Below are positions 17,341-26,129 of a stretch of DNA of 64,000 bases, piece by piece (the first letter of the stretch is position 1; every line of letters begins with the position of its first letter). A program made the translations under genes and the position numbers. The DNA is from Paenibacillus sonchi (lineage in GTDB: Bacteria > Bacillota > Bacilli > Paenibacillales > Paenibacillaceae): NCBI RefSeq assembly GCF_016772475.1, contig NZ_CP068595.1, positions 7,130,001-7,194,000 on the forward strand, written 5' to 3'. The notes beneath the pieces are model-generated. The model was given only the letters and a program-made list of their open reading frames with translations, searched no databases and was not told where the DNA came from.

Positions 17341-18801
17341 TCAAAGCTCTGCAGCCGTTTTTAGGGTAATGTCCTGAACGCTTACAGCACCCTCATTGGC
17401 AAAAAATCCAAAATGGCCGTCTTTGAAGTTATAGATCCGTGTAGTCATCGCAACTTCATTATTGACATAGAGGCATAAAATATCTTCTTCCAGTATCAGC
17501 TGGAAATGAATCCGGCTGCGGCTTCCAAAATCAAACGGACGCTCCAGCTCAATCATTTGCGGCTTGTCCCCGGCAATTTGCCATTGAAAAAATCCCGGCT
17601 CTCTTCTCGGCCACATATCAAAGGTTATCCGGTTATGAAAAGGATCAAATTTGATGAAATAACCATTGTCCAGCGACTTGTCTGTGCGAACCGCGATCCC
17701 AAAGTCCTTCACCTGCTGCCAATCCGCAAAGGATGCTTCAAGCATCACCTGGGCAGGCAACGGGTTAAGCACACTATAAGCCAGCCCGTCCGGGAAGAGA
17801 GCTGCAGGCCATTTTCCTGCTGAAGGCAATTTTTTTCCGCTTGCGGCAGAATTTGTTCTTCCCTATTAAAATGTCCATAGATGGAAGACGGCATTCTCAC
17901 CAGCAGCTCTCCCTGTTCGTTCTGGTGCAGCTCATGGACAACGAGAGTGCCTGCCCATTCCCAATCCCCGTAATCATTCGAGCCCTTCTTCGATGGAACC
18001 CAGCCAAAAGCATACCGCTTCCCGCCGTCCGAGGCTGTTTTGGCCGCATAAAATCCCCTGCCGTCAAAAGTGTCCAGCACCGGTGAGGTGTACAGGCCAT
18101 CGATTGTTTTGCTCTTTTTATAATGGGTGACGAACTTCTCACTGAAGGTGGAGTAGACCAGGTAGTGCCATTCCCCCATCTTGAAATAATCGGGACATTC
18201 CATCGTGATGTACTTGTCCGGGCTGTAGAAGGGTTCACGGTATTTCCAGTTCAGCAGGTCATCCGAAGTCAGAAGGGCGATGCACCCGCCTCTTTTCTCG
18301 GAAGAATTCATTTCCCTGGCCGTGACCAGCATCCAGTACTCCTGCTTCTCTTCGTTGAAGAACACAAAGGGATCACGCCAATCATACTGCTCGTAGATCA
18401 CTTCATCCCCGTAAAGCTTGAAGCTGTGGTCCTTAGTCCAATGAATCCCGTCGGTGCCCGTCGCCCGCAGCACAACCTGCAAAGGCTTACCCTCCTTGCA
18501 AAATGCAGCGCCCGGGTTATGTCCCGTGTAGAAAAGGTGGTACATGCCTTCCTTGTCCCTGATCACAGAGCCGGTATATGCGTTCCGGTCTAAAGCGGTT
18601 TCATCACCGTTCGGCAGAACCTCTCCGTAATCCTCAAAGTCAAACCCGTTTCTGGTGGCCAGCAAATTCCATGAGGTATGGTTGCCATAGTCCCCCCACT
18701 CTCTCATCGTGAAGATAGTACAGCTTGTACTCCCCTTGGTCATACAACGGAATTACGTCACCGACCCAGCCATTTGCAGGTCTGTAGAATACCTTTCTCA
18801 T
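17341..18801 (-). pseudogene. GH32 family beta-fructosidase, two frameshifts as sequenced
   Basis: The start ATG at 18801 opens MRKVFYRPANGWVGDVIPLY, placing the Asp nucleophile in WVGDVIP rather than the classical WMNDPNG. The RDP motif (DWRDPFVFFNEE) and EC motif (YITMECPDYF) follow, then the C-terminal beta-sandwich. The frame changes at a run of six G (complement of 18692-18697), and again at a run of seven A (complement of 17830-17836) where eight would give EKKLPSAGKWPAALF. Joined, the product is about 487 residues, a normal GH32 length. There is no signal peptide, so it acts on imported fructo-oligosaccharide or sucrose. It is first in the minus-strand operon. Confidence 0.83.
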
Positions 18802-18817
18802 TTGCATCATCTCCATT

Positions 18818-18831
18818 AGTCAAACGTTTTA
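18818..18831. promoter_or_regulatory. LacI-type operator at the GH32 promoter
   Basis: On the minus strand this reads GTAAAACGTTTGAC, matching GTAAAACGTTTAC at 18930-18942. It lies between the GH32 -10 and the start codon. Confidence 0.6.
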
Positions 18832-18838
18832 CAAACAT

Positions 18839-18866
18839 ATAGTAACATAATTTTTATTCTTGTCAA
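18839..18866 (-). promoter_or_regulatory. Promoter of the GH32-led fructan operon
   Basis: On the minus strand TTGACA (18866-18861) is followed after 16 bases by TACTAT (18844-18839). The operator lies immediately downstream, a repressing position. Confidence 0.6.
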
Positions 18867-18929
18867 CGGTTACATTTATTTGTATAGTGGGATTAAAGAT
18901 ATATATCATTCAGAGTAAAATATAATTTT

Positions 18930-18942
18930 GTAAAACGTTTAC
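18930..18942. promoter_or_regulatory. LacI-type operator at the ROK kinase promoter
   Basis: GTAAAACGTTTAC is a near-palindrome and repeats the element at 18818-18831 in the opposite orientation, about 50 bases before the fructokinase start. The pair would let one LacI protein control both transcripts. Confidence 0.6.
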
Positions 18943-18994
18943 CAATAACTGAAAAGGGGAAGGCCATCCTTTCCCGGCAGGAGGAGAACATCAT

Positions 18995-19884
18995 ATGATC
19001 ATTGGGGCGATTGAAGCAGGCGGTACAAAATTCATCTGCGGAGTGGGCAATGAGGACGGCAAAATTCTGGACCGGATCAGCTTTCCGACGGAGACACCGG
19101 GGAAGACCATGCAGCAGGCGGTTGCTTATTTTAAGGATACTGGGGTGGAGGCTATCGGGATCGGGTCGTTCGGGCCATTGAATATGGATCTTCCAGCCCC
19201 TTGTACGGGCATGTGACCACCACGCCCAAGCGGGGCTGGGGAGGCTTCGGCTTCGTCGGGTATATGAAACGGCATTTCCCTGTGCCGATCGGATTCGATA
19301 CGGATGTGAATGCTGCTGCTTTTGGCGAGGTGAAGTGGGGAGCGGCTCAAGGATTAGACAGCTGCGTCTATTATACAATCGGGACAGGCGTCGGAGTGGG
19401 TGTGTATGCAGAGGGCAGGCTGATCCACGGGCTGGTGCATCCTGAAGGCGGACATGTACTGACCCGGCGGCATGCAGAGGATGTCTTCGAAGGCTTGTGT
19501 CCCTACCATGGCGACTGCCTGGAAGGTTTGGCGGCAGGACCGGCCATCGAGAAGCGCTGGGGCGTCAAAGGTTCTGCGCTGCCGGCGGATCATCCGGCCT
19601 GGGAAATGGAGGCCTATTATTTGGGCCAAGCCATCGCGGGCGTGGTCCTTCTGTTGTCTCCGAAGCGTGTGATCCTGGGCGGAGGCGTAATGCACCAGGA
19701 GCAGCTCTTTCCGCTGATTCGTAAGGAAGTCCGCCAGGCTCTGAACGGCTATGTGGCAGCACCGGAAATCCTGGAGGCCATGGATACTTACATTGTTCCG
19801 CCTGGCCTCGGTGACCATGCGGGCTTGTGCGGTGCTCTGGCGCTGGGGATCAAGGCTCTGCAAGATCCTGCGCAGAACATCTAG
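18995..19884 (+). pseudogene. ROK-family fructokinase, frameshifted
   Basis: The ATG at 18995 has AGGAGGAG upstream. The first frame encodes MIIGAIEAGGTKFICGVGNE, with the ROK phosphate-binding motif, through FGPLNMD. The frame then shifts near 19190, where one missing base would join it to PSSPLYGHVTTTPKRGW, and continues to 19884. The C-terminal part keeps the phosphotransfer Asp region (GFDTDVNAAAFGE), the GTGVGVGVY loop and the zinc-binding His/Cys cluster (HVLTRR...CPYHGDC) of YdhR/ScrK-type fructokinases. Full length would be about 296 residues, normal for the family. It would phosphorylate fructose released by GH32/GH172. Confidence 0.85.
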
Positions 19885-20070
19885 ATTTTATTGTTGTTCA
19901 CGATTTCCACTATTGGTTGGTTCAAAACCGATCCTAGCAAAATATGCTAAATGTGATAGTGAAGCTGCTTTAATTTGAGGGATACAACTTAAAGCGGCTT
20001 CTTATCCCACTATCCAATCTATGAGATAGAAACTATATTCATCAATCTAACTTTCATGGGGTGTGGGAAA

Positions 20071-20802
20071 ATGTCCTATTATTTTTTTGGAACTGCTGAT
20101 GTATACGTTACTGGGAAAGGTTATATCCGCTTAAGATATATTAAAACATCGCCCAAAAATATTAAGCTCACTCATATTTCAGGCACCGTACCGGTGTCGG
20201 GATTACTGGGAATAAACGCAGGATATTTCGACGACAATTCACAAGATGTCTATTCCATTTGTATTCAAAATTCAAGCACCGTAACTAGCGGGCACACTTA
20301 CAACGGCTATTATAATGTAACCTCGGCCGGTACCAAAGCCCGGGGTACTTTAGTATGGGATGACCCCTGGAGAACATACCGGCTGCAAACCATAGAAGCT
20401 GCGGACGAAGTAACGATCGGTGATCCGGATAATTACTGGGCACAAGGCGGAGTCAATCTGTTCCTTAAGAACGACACTTCTTGGAACAACCTGATCAACT
20501 CCCCTACCAAAGGTGAATATATCAGTGATCAATCTCCAAATACTCCCTATAATCGTTCTGCTCTTCTGTATGGAACCTCGCTGAATATTTATCTTGTCAT
20601 TTCCGAAACGAAATGCTCATTGGACCAGTTCCGGACCGCAATCAAATTAGGCATAGACACCACCAATGGAATTGAGGGAATTATTCTGGACGGTGCCAAT
20701 GCCACTCAGATGAACGTTCCGGATTCCAGCTATTCATTTATGGGCGGAACAAGCCGGAAACTGCCTGCCATGATTCAGGTCGTTAATAATGTTCCGCTCT
20801 AA
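20071..20802 (+). CDS. Phosphodiester glycosidase (NAGPA)-like protein
   Basis: About 243 residues from the ATG at 20071; an in-frame ATG at 20056 is possible, and neither has a strong ribosome site. The core motifs resemble the NAGPA/DUF2233 fold: LLGINAGYFDDN, a GGVNLFL block, RSALLYG, and GIEGIILDGANATQM. Typical members cut phosphodiester-linked N-acetylglucosamine or related groups. Unusually, no signal peptide is seen. It stands alone between the ROK gene and the repeat-rich accessory stretch. Family call is moderate; substrate unknown. Confidence 0.65.
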   Translation: MSYYFFGTADVYVTGKGYIRLRYIKTSPKNIKLTHISGTVPVSGLLGINAGYFDDNSQDVYSICIQNSSTVTSGHTYNGYYNVTSAGTKARGTLVWDDPWRTYRLQTIEAADEVTIGDPDNYWAQGGVNLFLKNDTSWNNLINSPTKGEYISDQSPNTPYNRSALLYGTSLNIYLVISETKCSLDQFRTAIKLGIDTTNGIEGIILDGANATQMNVPDSSYSFMGGTSRKLPAMIQVVNNVPL

Positions 20803-20851
20803 TCAAAAGCACAATGGTCAAATTCATAAGAGCTTCAACCCGTCCTGTCCA

Positions 20852-21040
20852 TCTGCTGCACTTTCTGCAATAGAATTAGGCCCATCACCGGGAAATTTCA
20901 CTTCTATTGCACTTTATACACTCAAAAAGTTCAAATTCGTCAATTTGCTGCATCTGAGCGAAAATCTGTTGTACAAACTACAACAGAACGCATTTTGGGA
21001 GGGGTGATGGCGGCATTCTGCTGTATCAAGTGCAACAGAA
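20852..21040. repeat. Array of four degenerate 25-base repeats, copy 1
   Basis: Four related elements begin near 20852, 20902, 20965 and 21014, spaced 50, 63 and 49 bases. They share the words CTGCTGTA / TACAGCAG and GTGCAATAG / CTATTGCAC. The third contains the perfect inverted repeat TCTGTTGTA / TACAACAGA (20965-20987). A similar array in the opposite orientation is at 36967-37156. The rest of 20803-21182 shows no gene. Confidence 0.6.
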
Positions 21041-21182
21041 CCAAACCAATTGGAATCACTCCCCAGTGTTTGATACGGAACAGCAATAGCAGCAGGGGGC
21101 AGCTCCCCCCGAAACCGGAGCTAGCGTTAACCATTGCTGCATGTGGCGCACAAAAAAACCGCTTCACAAGAAGCGGCACATG

Positions 21183-21368
21183 TTACTGTATCTGCTTACG
21201 CAATTGTTCAACTTTTTTCAAGGAGAAGCCTGTGATCTTGGCAATCAATTGATCATCCATACCCTCTGCAATCATGCGGCCAGCTATTTTCTCTTTACCT
21301 AATTCGATGCCTTTGCGTTCAATATCATCCAAGGTTTTTTCCAGACCCATAATGAATACTCCCGCCAC
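21183..21368 (-). pseudogene. C-terminal remnant of an Rpn-family (PD-(D/E)XK) transposase/nuclease
   Basis: The frame encodes about 55 family residues, with GKEKIAGRMIAEGMDDQLIA and KITGFSLKKVEQLRKQIQ, the C-terminal helical tail common in Rpn/PD-(D/E)XK transposase-family proteins. The catalytic domain is missing. The remnant starts where the right end of the tnpB element lies, and no N-terminal half is seen on the other side of that element, so the gene was probably already truncated. Confidence 0.6.
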
Positions 21369-21369
21369 T

Positions 21370-21440
21370 TACCGATGCTACCGCTTCGGCTGAAGTGGGG
21401 GTTTCTGATGTCTCAACCTGAATTATTTCAGGATACTTAA
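21370..21440 (-). ncRNA. Omega-RNA (reRNA) region at the right end of the tnpB element
   Basis: Two hairpins follow the end of tnpB: CCTGAA/TTCAGG (21417-21422 with 21427-21432), whose loop holds the tnpB stop codon, and a seven-pair stem at 21381-21398 with loop GGCT. TnpB guide RNAs are made from this place, with the guide read from the flank beyond the right end. The 5' limit of the RNA probably lies inside tnpB and was not defined. Confidence 0.55.
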
Positions 21441-22892
21441 CACCAGGGGAGTTGACACGTTGACGGACTGGTTACCGTCCAACTCCTCTATCCCATCCGT
21501 ACTCTTGGCAACTACGTTTGGGAATACTTTGCGCATAATGTTGGGAGCGCCGTTTACATCGGCATGGATGAACCCTTTATTACTTCGATAAAGCCCGCGA
21601 TGAATTCGCTTGCCGGAAAACGTCCATGTCCCCTCTTCGCCATAACGCGGCAAGGGATCGTGATCCAGAAAGCTGGCTTTCGACGTGTATGCTTCTTCCG
21701 TCAGTATGACCGCTATTCCCTGTTCAGCCGCCTTATACTGGATCATGCGGATCAGCATCTGGTGTGGGATGTGGCAGAACGACTGATTGTTTCGCCGTCC
21801 GATCGCCGATGATTGCTTCCATCTATCGTTATGCCCGATGACGATCGTGCCGATGCGTTTTTCCACGGCCAACCTAACCAGGCGATGACTGGCTTTGTGA
21901 AACAAGTCTTTGATCCGGAGGTAGCGTTTCCGATGCAGACGTTCCATCCGTTTGGAGGTGTGTAACCCTTCTCTCGGTTCCTTGCCTTGACGAAGAATTC
22001 CGGTATAGTGCGCTTTCATCTTGTTGTAATACTGGTTGATCGCTTTGACGATCTTGCCCTTCACGATCATCGGCTTCGAACCCGTTGTCGTGACGATGGT
22101 TGCAAGATTGTCTACACCCAAATCAATGGCCATAAGGTAATCAGAACGATTCACGTCCACAAGTAAATCAGAAGGTTTGACGTCTAGCACGTTTTCTTGC
22201 GCGGCTTCCTTCTCTTCCATTGGACAAGCGAAGATCAATTCGACGACATAGTGTCCATGGCTGGGCACTACACGTACCTGTTTCAGTTGTCCGTGGGCAC
22301 GGCCCAGCTTGCCGATGTTAAGCTGTAGCCTGGTCTTGGGAAGCTTAAGAAACTTCCGTTCTTTGATCACGCAATCCTGATTGGAGAACACCACTTCTTT
22401 CACCGGACTGCGAGCGTAACCCGGTATATTCGGTTTGCCGGTGTACTTCTCCGGATGTTTACGATAATCCTTCATGCTCGCGAAGAAGCCGTTCCAGTTT
22501 TGAAACACCACCTTCATGATGCTTTGACTGCTCTGCGTAGGAAGTGCGCGATAATCGGGTTGATCCATCACTTTGAACAACGCGTCCAGAAAGGGGTAGG
22601 ACACAAAGGGATTCTCCTGTGAAGGCAGCTCGAACAGGCGGGAACGATTTTGAAAGCTCCGTCTTTCATTCATTGCTTCGAGCCTTGTTTCCAGTGTGTT
22701 CATCACTTGTTGTTGCAATGGCTGAAGGGGCTCATTTCGTCCAAAAGAAGTAAACACTTGCCGGATGTAAAAGTTGGTCGTATTGTACAGATTTCTGGCG
22801 TTCTGACACGCTTCATTTAGGTACGTAAACAACCGATGGCCCGGTTTGATCCATACTTGATGGGTCCTGTACATCATCGTTGAATCCGACAT
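21423..22892 (-). CDS. tnpB: TnpB RNA-guided endonuclease homologue with rearranged RuvC active site
   Basis: 489 residues from the ATG at 22892, which has GGAGGTG six bases upstream. RuvC-I is MAIDLGVDNLATI (D257). At the usual RuvC-II position the sequence is GTIVIGHNDRWKQ, with Gly (about 353) where Glu is expected. A Glu pair occurs later in ILTEEAYTSKASFLD (E399/E400), matching the relocated-Glu arrangement reported for some TnpB and Fanzor proteins. RuvC-III is FIHADVNGAPNIM (D445). The CxxC zinc-finger pairs usual between these motifs are absent. The N-terminal region is a long wedge-like domain. It probably acts as an omega-RNA-guided DNA nuclease; activity is not certain. Confidence 0.92.
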   Translation of the reverse strand: MSDSTMMYRTHQVWIKPGHRLFTYLNEACQNARNLYNTTNFYIRQVFTSFGRNEPLQPLQQQVMNTLETRLEAMNERRSFQNRSRLFELPSQENPFVSYPFLDALFKVMDQPDYRALPTQSSQSIMKVVFQNWNGFFASMKDYRKHPEKYTGKPNIPGYARSPVKEVVFSNQDCVIKERKFLKLPKTRLQLNIGKLGRAHGQLKQVRVVPSHGHYVVELIFACPMEEKEAAQENVLDVKPSDLLVDVNRSDYLMAIDLGVDNLATIVTTTGSKPMIVKGKIVKAINQYYNKMKAHYTGILRQGKEPREGLHTSKRMERLHRKRYLRIKDLFHKASHRLVRLAVEKRIGTIVIGHNDRWKQSSAIGRRNNQSFCHIPHQMLIRMIQYKAAEQGIAVILTEEAYTSKASFLDHDPLPRYGEEGTWTFSGKRIHRGLYRSNKGFIHADVNGAPNIMRKVFPNVVAKSTDGIEELDGNQSVNVSTPLVLSILK

Positions 22893-23169
22893 GACTTCAC
22901 CTCCTTCCAATCACGGAATACGAATGTATGTTCCATTTTTATTATACCGCTAATAGAGATGGAAGGAAAGAACATCTTGCGGGCAAGTTCAGGAGGTCGC
23001 CGATTCACCTCACCGCTTGCAGAAGCGGGAGTCCTCTCGGCGAGTGCTGATAGAAACTTTCATATTTTGAATTAGCTATTACTTCTAAATCTGACGACTC
23101 TATAGCATTTGTCCCAAAGTATATTCCTAGAAGCACAACCACCACTATCCCCCGTATAGATTTTTTGCT

Positions 23170-24120
23170 CTAATGCTTTTTACTCTCTGAGTTTTTTCTC
23201 CGCTGTTTCCTCCTTTTTGACAACATCCGTGGGGTACTTAAATACTTTCGGCTATTTCTTTGAACATATCTGATCTTTCTTACTGTAGTTTGTTCACCTT
23301 TTGTATTACTGGTTTTCCTGTGTTCTTTTTTAAACTTTATATAATCAGCGGTTATCTCTTTCAATATTCTATCGAGTGCTATGTATAAGACCCCGGATCC
23401 AGTCATCAAGAGAATCCAGAAATTAAAATTCGATTTAATCTCATAGAGAAAACTTTCATATTTAGTAAACAATTCATATGTAGCCACTACCATCATTGAA
23501 ACATATAAACAAACTCTTCTGATAAAAACTTCTTCTAAATTCTCGTTAACAGTAAATACTCTATTATAATAAACCCAGTAATTTGCATATAAAGGAACAA
23601 AAAGGAATCCCAAGAAATAATACTCATCTGACCATGGGAGTATTGTCAAGAATACTAAAGAAATGTACAGTATCATAATCGATTTCAAAAGATCAGGGAA
23701 TTGAGAAAACAAAAGCCCAATTCTATTGAATATATAAATTCTTTTTAGTCGATAGAAGATTCTCTCAACTCTTTTCCCAAACCAATTTATAAATGGAAAC
23801 TTGTATCCAGAATGTATTGTCTTATACTCAACAATTAGCGCTGTAGTAGCAAACACCCAAACTAAAAAAAGCAAAGTGAGTATAACCCAGTAAAGAGAGA
23901 AGTACCCCTTTCCTAAATTTGTAGTGAAGTACAGATAAAAGTTTCCAATTATATATGCAAAGGGAATTACTAATACTAAAACCTCTAAGATCAGAATGAT
24001 TCTCTCAGTAATCTTACTGGCAAAAAATTTTCCAACTGACTCAAAAAACGGTATAAACCATTTGCTAAAAATAAAATTCATAACAAACCATAATAGTACC
24101 ATTACAGCTATAGAAGACAA
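23170..24120 (-). CDS. Uncharacterised multi-pass membrane protein
   Basis: I do not recognise this protein. It has about 316 residues with six or seven hydrophobic stretches, and a very basic hydrophilic tail (RKIRYVQRNSRKYLSTPRML, then RKQRRKNSESKKH) that could bind RNA, DNA or lipid head groups. The frame opens upstream of 24120 without a clear ribosome site; TTG 24120 or ATG 24102 are possible starts. The DNA here is much more AT-rich than the surrounding metabolic genes, suggesting acquired DNA, and the gene lies next to a transposable element and a decayed VWA gene. Confidence 0.6.
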   Translation of the reverse strand: MSSIAVMVLLWFVMNFIFSKWFIPFFESVGKFFASKITERIILILEVLVLVIPFAYIIGNFYLYFTTNLGKGYFSLYWVILTLLFLVWVFATTALIVEYKTIHSGYKFPFINWFGKRVERIFYRLKRIYIFNRIGLLFSQFPDLLKSIMILYISLVFLTILPWSDEYYFLGFLFVPLYANYWVYYNRVFTVNENLEEVFIRRVCLYVSMMVVATYELFTKYESFLYEIKSNFNFWILLMTGSGVLYIALDRILKEITADYIKFKKEHRKTSNTKGEQTTVRKIRYVQRNSRKYLSTPRMLSKRRKQRRKNSESKKH

Positions 24121-24342
24121 TATAACAGCGATATTTCCCCATATATTCAGTTTACATTCTCCGTTCTACTATTATTATTGAATGAGACAAAAAGCAGTCG
24201 TAGATCTACAGTTTTATACTTGACAGTATCCAATCATACCTTTAAGGAGTCATACTTCCCTTTCAGGATCTCTTAAATATCTTCAGAGATAAATAATGGA
24301 TACCCTAATAAATCATTAACCCTAGTTCTCTTGGAATCTGTA

Positions 24343-24579
24343 CTAAATTGCTCCCAGACTTATTAATTTATCTATTGGATGATCAAGGTTACTCCTACCA
24401 AATCTTTCGCTCCTTGCATGTAAAATAGTCTTTAATATTGGCCTTCCTTCAAGGTAATTAACAATTGATTGAAGAGCAGAACAACCTGACCTCATAAATG
24501 TATATCCATAATTATCTAACCACATGGGTGTTAAATATAAAAAGGTGCCTTTAAAGCTATATTCATCTGTATTATTCAT
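24343..24579 (-). CDS. Short hypothetical protein
   Basis: A 78-residue frame beginning MNNTDEYSFKGTFLYLTPMW, starting four bases after the end of the VWA remnant on the same strand. I do not recognise it. It has no clear ribosome site and could be part of the same decayed gene. It shares the AT-rich composition of this patch. Confidence 0.3.
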   Translation of the reverse strand: MNNTDEYSFKGTFLYLTPMWLDNYGYTFMRSGCSALQSIVNYLEGRPILKTILHARSERFGRSNLDHPIDKLISLGAI

Positions 24580-24583
24580 GATT

Positions 24584-24890
24584 TCATCTGGAGAGAATAT
24601 TTAATCCTTTAATCTCTTTAAAAGAATCTTCAGGGTAAAAATTATCTACCGTCATAAAATCGGTATGAACTTCAACTGGTCCAATTATCACTATAGCCAG
24701 TTCTACTCTTTTCGTCGCCATAGAGTCGGATAATAATTCTTCTTTGAATATCTTGAGTCTTCAGCTCTTTTATTCCTTCACCTTGCATTGAATAAGACGT
24801 GTCTAGTAGTAGAATACAAGGACATCTAGGCTCTGGATTTTCAGCAAACTCAACCGCAAAAGGAATTTGTTTAAAATTAAAATCCGACAT
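24584..24890 (-). pseudogene. Decayed von Willebrand A (TerY-like) gene
   Basis: The N-terminus [20 protein letters not shown], then [20 protein letters not shown], matches TerY-like VWA proteins and keeps the DxSxS metal site (DTSYS). After about 50 residues the frame breaks. In the next frame [20 protein letters not shown] and VDNFYPEDSF continue the VWA fold until a stop at 24584. The remaining half, including the usual TPMG region, is missing. Such proteins often accompany tellurite- or defence-type gene sets; only this fragment remains. Confidence 0.65.
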
Positions 24891-24974
24891 TTCTTCAACT
24901 ACCTTATGTAGAATATATGAAAATATTACTATATCTAATTTCTACCTTTTGTGATATTTTTCCTGTTTTAGAAA

Positions 24975-24998
24975 CAAAAAAACACCTTTTTATAGGTG
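24975..24998 (-). terminator. Short hairpin with T tract on the minus strand
   Basis: On the minus strand CACCT-ATAAA-AGGTG is followed by seven T. No gene upstream on that strand is supported, so it may be left over from lost DNA. Confidence 0.4.
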
Positions 24999-25165
24999 CT
25001 ATAGATTATCTGATTATTCATTAAACCGAAAAAATATCCCATTCTGTAGAGTATACTCCGTGGATTTCATGATGGAGATTGCCGGATAATTAATTTAAGA
25101 AAACACCCCCTTGGATTTTCCCGGTTTTTTCCAACAAACCTTCTTTACAGAAAGGATGAACAGAA

Positions 25166-25471
25166 ATGGCGAGCCTGTTAGACCAGCTATATCACGGCAA
25201 TCTGCGTCCTGATGAAAAGGCTGTACCCAATGATCCGCAGTACCGCCATATAAGCCGCAAAACATCCGAAACCTTGGAGGCATGGAGGAAGCGGCATTCC
25301 GAAGAGGAGTTCAATGAGCTTGAGGTATTGTTGGAGTTATATAGTCAAACCCATGGAATGGAGCTGGCCTCCTCTTTTACCTATGGATTTCGCTTGGGGG
25401 CAGGCCTCATGGTCGAGGTCTTAATTAGAAAAGAAGAGCTTGCCGACAAGCTGAGCAGCTTTCCCGACTAA
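25166..25471 (+). CDS. DUF6809-like small protein
   Basis: 101 residues, MASLLDQLYHGNLRPDEKAV onward, with AAAGGA nine bases before the ATG. The pattern of an N-terminal LYxGxxxPxE block, a helical middle with W and E/K-rich segments, and a C-terminal SFTYGFRLGAGLMVEVL amphipathic helix matches the DUF6809 family of small, often duplicated Firmicute proteins of unknown role. It stands alone. Confidence 0.6.
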   Translation: MASLLDQLYHGNLRPDEKAVPNDPQYRHISRKTSETLEAWRKRHSEEEFNELEVLLELYSQTHGMELASSFTYGFRLGAGLMVEVLIRKEELADKLSSFPD

Positions 25472-25612
25472 ACATTATTTTTGGCACCAAAAAAGACCTA
25501 ACCGCCTCCACACAAAACCGAATAGTGCCCGCGGCTGTGCATGAAACCACTTAGGTCATGCCTGTTCGAATCCGTCAACTTCAGATACAGCGTCGATACC
25601 GACGTAATGAGA

Positions 25613-26035
25613 TTATAAATGTTTTTTAATCTCCGCGATCATTTCAGCATATTCTTCATCACTTAAATACGTCAGACCCGGGTTCATTTCGAAGGTGGAG
25701 CCCCAGTCCTTTTGATCGGCATATTTAGGGACGATGTGCATGTGAAGGTGATGCAGTTTGTCTCCGTAAGCTCCATAATTCAGTTTATCAGGCCCAAAAG
25801 CCTTGTTCATAGCAGCGGCCACTTTTTGGACATCATTCATGAATGCGGATAATTCCGCTGAGGTAAGCTGAAATAACTCTTTTACGTGATCTTTATACAC
25901 GACATTACATCTGCCTTTATACGATTGCTCTTTGAACAGAAACACGGTTGAATCCTCCAGCTGAGCCACCTCAATCATAAGGTTGTCCCGTCTTTCATCC
26001 TCCATACAATACATACACTCGTTATTTTTCTCCAT
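25613..26035 (-). CDS. HIT-family nucleotide-binding hydrolase
   Basis: 140 residues. The histidine triad is HHLHMHIVPKY near residue 95, preceded by LNYGAYGDKLHH; an N-terminal CMYC pair could bind zinc. HIT proteins cleave AMP from nucleotide adducts or dinucleotide polyphosphates in the cytoplasm. Single-gene unit; substrate cannot be read from sequence. Confidence 0.93.
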   Translation of the reverse strand: MEKNNECMYCMEDERRDNLMIEVAQLEDSTVFLFKEQSYKGRCNVVYKDHVKELFQLTSAELSAFMNDVQKVAAAMNKAFGPDKLNYGAYGDKLHHLHMHIVPKYADQKDWGSTFEMNPGLTYLSDEEYAEMIAEIKKHL

Positions 26036-26129
26036 GTCCTACTTCCTTTCTCCCTGTGATTATATACAGCTCTATCCTGCTCCTAAGTTCTGCTGTCTAC
26101 AATTAAAAGAGTTACACGCAACCTCCTTC

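Larger units (their letters stand above)
21370..23045 (-). mobile_element. IS200/IS605-superfamily element carrying only tnpB (IS1341-like)
   Basis: The limits are approximate. Subterminal hairpins occur at both ends: CCGCTT-GCAG-AAGCGG (23013-23028) on the left-end side and a CCGCTTC-type hairpin at 21381-21398 on the right. No tnpA (Y1 transposase) is present, so movement would need a TnpA supplied in trans. Terminal sequences could not be fixed without an empty-site comparison. Confidence 0.65.

Noticed and set aside
25500..25600. TTCGAATCC-like tRNA T-arm sequence after the DUF6809 gene
   Set aside because: No acceptor stem, D-arm or anticodon arm can be folded around it.
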